From CAYTYZ01 sp964448465 (GTDB taxonomy: Bacteria; Patescibacteriota; Microgenomatia; UBA12405), in the NCBI GenBank assembly GCA_964448465.1, contig CAYUVY010000027.1, positions 1 to 5,983 on the forward strand: 5,983 bases of DNA, in the 5' to 3' direction. Positions 5,256 to 5,983 of this stretch are shown one piece after another. A model generated the notes under the pieces. That model did no database searches and was not told where the DNA came from. It worked only from the letters and a program-made list of their open reading frames with translations. Position numbers and translations under genes: made by a program. Position 1 is the first letter of the stretch. The number at the start of each line of letters is the position of its first letter.

Positions 5256-5983
5256 ATGGATTTAACAAGCGAACAAAAAATAAAATTAATTACTAGAAAT
5301 TGCCAAGAAGTGCTAACTAGTGAGGATTTGTCGGAATTAGTAAATTCGGGCAGGGTGATGAGGCACTATATTGGACTAGAAATTTCTGGACAGGTGCATT
5401 TGGGCACAGGACTGATGAACATGGGCAAGATTGCGGACTTTTTGCAAGCTGGGGTGGAGTGTAGTGTCTTTTTGGCGGATTTCCACACCTATTTGAATAA
5501 TAAACTAGATGGAACTTGGGAAAGTATTAGGCGGGCTAGTGACACTTATTTTAAACATGCGCTAATTGCTTCGTGTTTGTGTGTGGGAGCGGATCCAACT
5601 AAAATAAAGTTTATCTCGGGAAAGGATTTATATAGTACACGCTTTGATCACTGGGAAACGTTTATGAAGGTAGGCAAATATATAACTTTATCCCGAAACA
5701 AGCGGTCGATTTCGATTATGGGGAAAGAAGCTGGGGATGATGTGGATATGGCAACCTTGTTTTATCCACCTTTGCAGGTTGCAGATATTTACACTATGGG
5801 AATTAATCTAGCTCACGCTGGCATGGACCAGCGTAAAGTTCATGTGGTAGCTAGAGAAACGCAAAAGCAAATGAGACCCGAGGAGCCAATTGTCTGCGTA
5901 CACCATAATTTAATTGCAGGACTTACTGGACCAGAAAAAGAAGGGGTAAATGATAATGAGTCGCTGAAAATGAGTAAAAGTAA
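5256..5983 (+). CDS. tyrS: Tyrosyl-tRNA synthetase, archaeal/eukaryotic type, N-terminal part (cut by window edge)
   Basis: This class I synthetase charges tRNA-Tyr. The first 242 codons are present and the frame continues past the window. The sequence aligns by eye with the Methanocaldococcus jannaschii TyrRS and not with the usual bacterial form: HYIGLEISGQVHLGTG (37-52), FLADFHTYLN (72-81), FYPPLQVADIYTMG (169-182), AGMDQRKVHVVARE (188-201) and KMSKS (238-242). The HIGH equivalent is H48-L-G-T51. The tyrosine-binding residues known from the archaeal enzyme are all matched: Y38, Y170, Q174, D177 and Q192. This argues for tyrosine over tryptophan, whose synthetase has the same fold. The ATG at 5256 is 6 bases after the sortase stop, with TATAAT 5 bases upstream and no Shine-Dalgarno sequence. 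The C-terminal anticodon-binding part is outside the window. Confidence 0.94.
   Translation, partial: MDLTSEQKIKLITRNCQEVLTSEDLSELVNSGRVMRHYIGLEISGQVHLGTGLMNMGKIADFLQAGVECSVFLADFHTYLNNKLDGTWESIRRASDTYFKHALIASCLCVGADPTKIKFISGKDLYSTRFDHWETFMKVGKYITLSRNKRSISIMGKEAGDDVDMATLFYPPLQVADIYTMGINLAHAGMDQRKVHVVARETQKQMRPEEPIVCVHHNLIAGLTGPEKEGVNDNESLKMSKS

Overview
The window looks like a compact chromosomal segment from a Candidate Phyla Radiation (Patescibacteria) bacterium, possibly of the Microgenomates type. This is inferred from the gene set, not from any search. The support is a class I lysyl-tRNA synthetase, an archaeal/eukaryotic-type tyrosyl-tRNA synthetase, two GreA-like proteins, a small stand-alone VKOR and a membrane-anchored sortase, packed closely with almost no Shine-Dalgarno sequences. 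All three stop codons are used: TGA ends the lysS and VKOR genes, TAG the HD gene and the first gre gene, TAA the sortase and the second gre gene. The UGA-to-glycine code of Gracilibacteria and Absconditabacteria is therefore unlikely.

The genes form two divergent sets around a 251-bp spacer (3778-4028). The minus-strand set reads, in transcription order, gre paralogue 1 (3777-3316), class I lysS (3284-1719), an HD-domain hydrolase (1722-1129, overlapping lysS by ATGA), a VKOR-family thiol oxidoreductase (1113-706) and serS (620 to beyond base 1). The plus-strand set reads gre paralogue 2 (4029-4478), sortase (4482-5249) and tyrS (5256 to beyond the window end), with gaps of 3 and 6 bases.

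The set combines transcription elongation (two Gre factors), translation (LysRS, SerRS, TyrRS) and cell-envelope work (VKOR for disulfide formation, sortase for surface-protein attachment). The tight spacing suggests co-transcription within each set.

The unexplained signals lie mostly between genes. The divergent spacer holds a good minus-strand promoter. Downstream of it is a roughly 160-nt leader with a long stem, a 9-bp hairpin whose loop can pair downstream (possible pseudoknot), and a 30-codon open frame that starts at the predicted transcription start and stops at the hairpin. The plus-strand promoter carries an inverted and a direct repeat. Five of the eight genes have a TATAAT-like hexamer 5-6 bases before the start codon, which suggests leaderless transcription. 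The sortase linker contains two in-phase 24-base units that resemble a dispersed palindromic (REP-like) repeat. No tRNA, rRNA, CRISPR array, transposase or integrase gene is visible.
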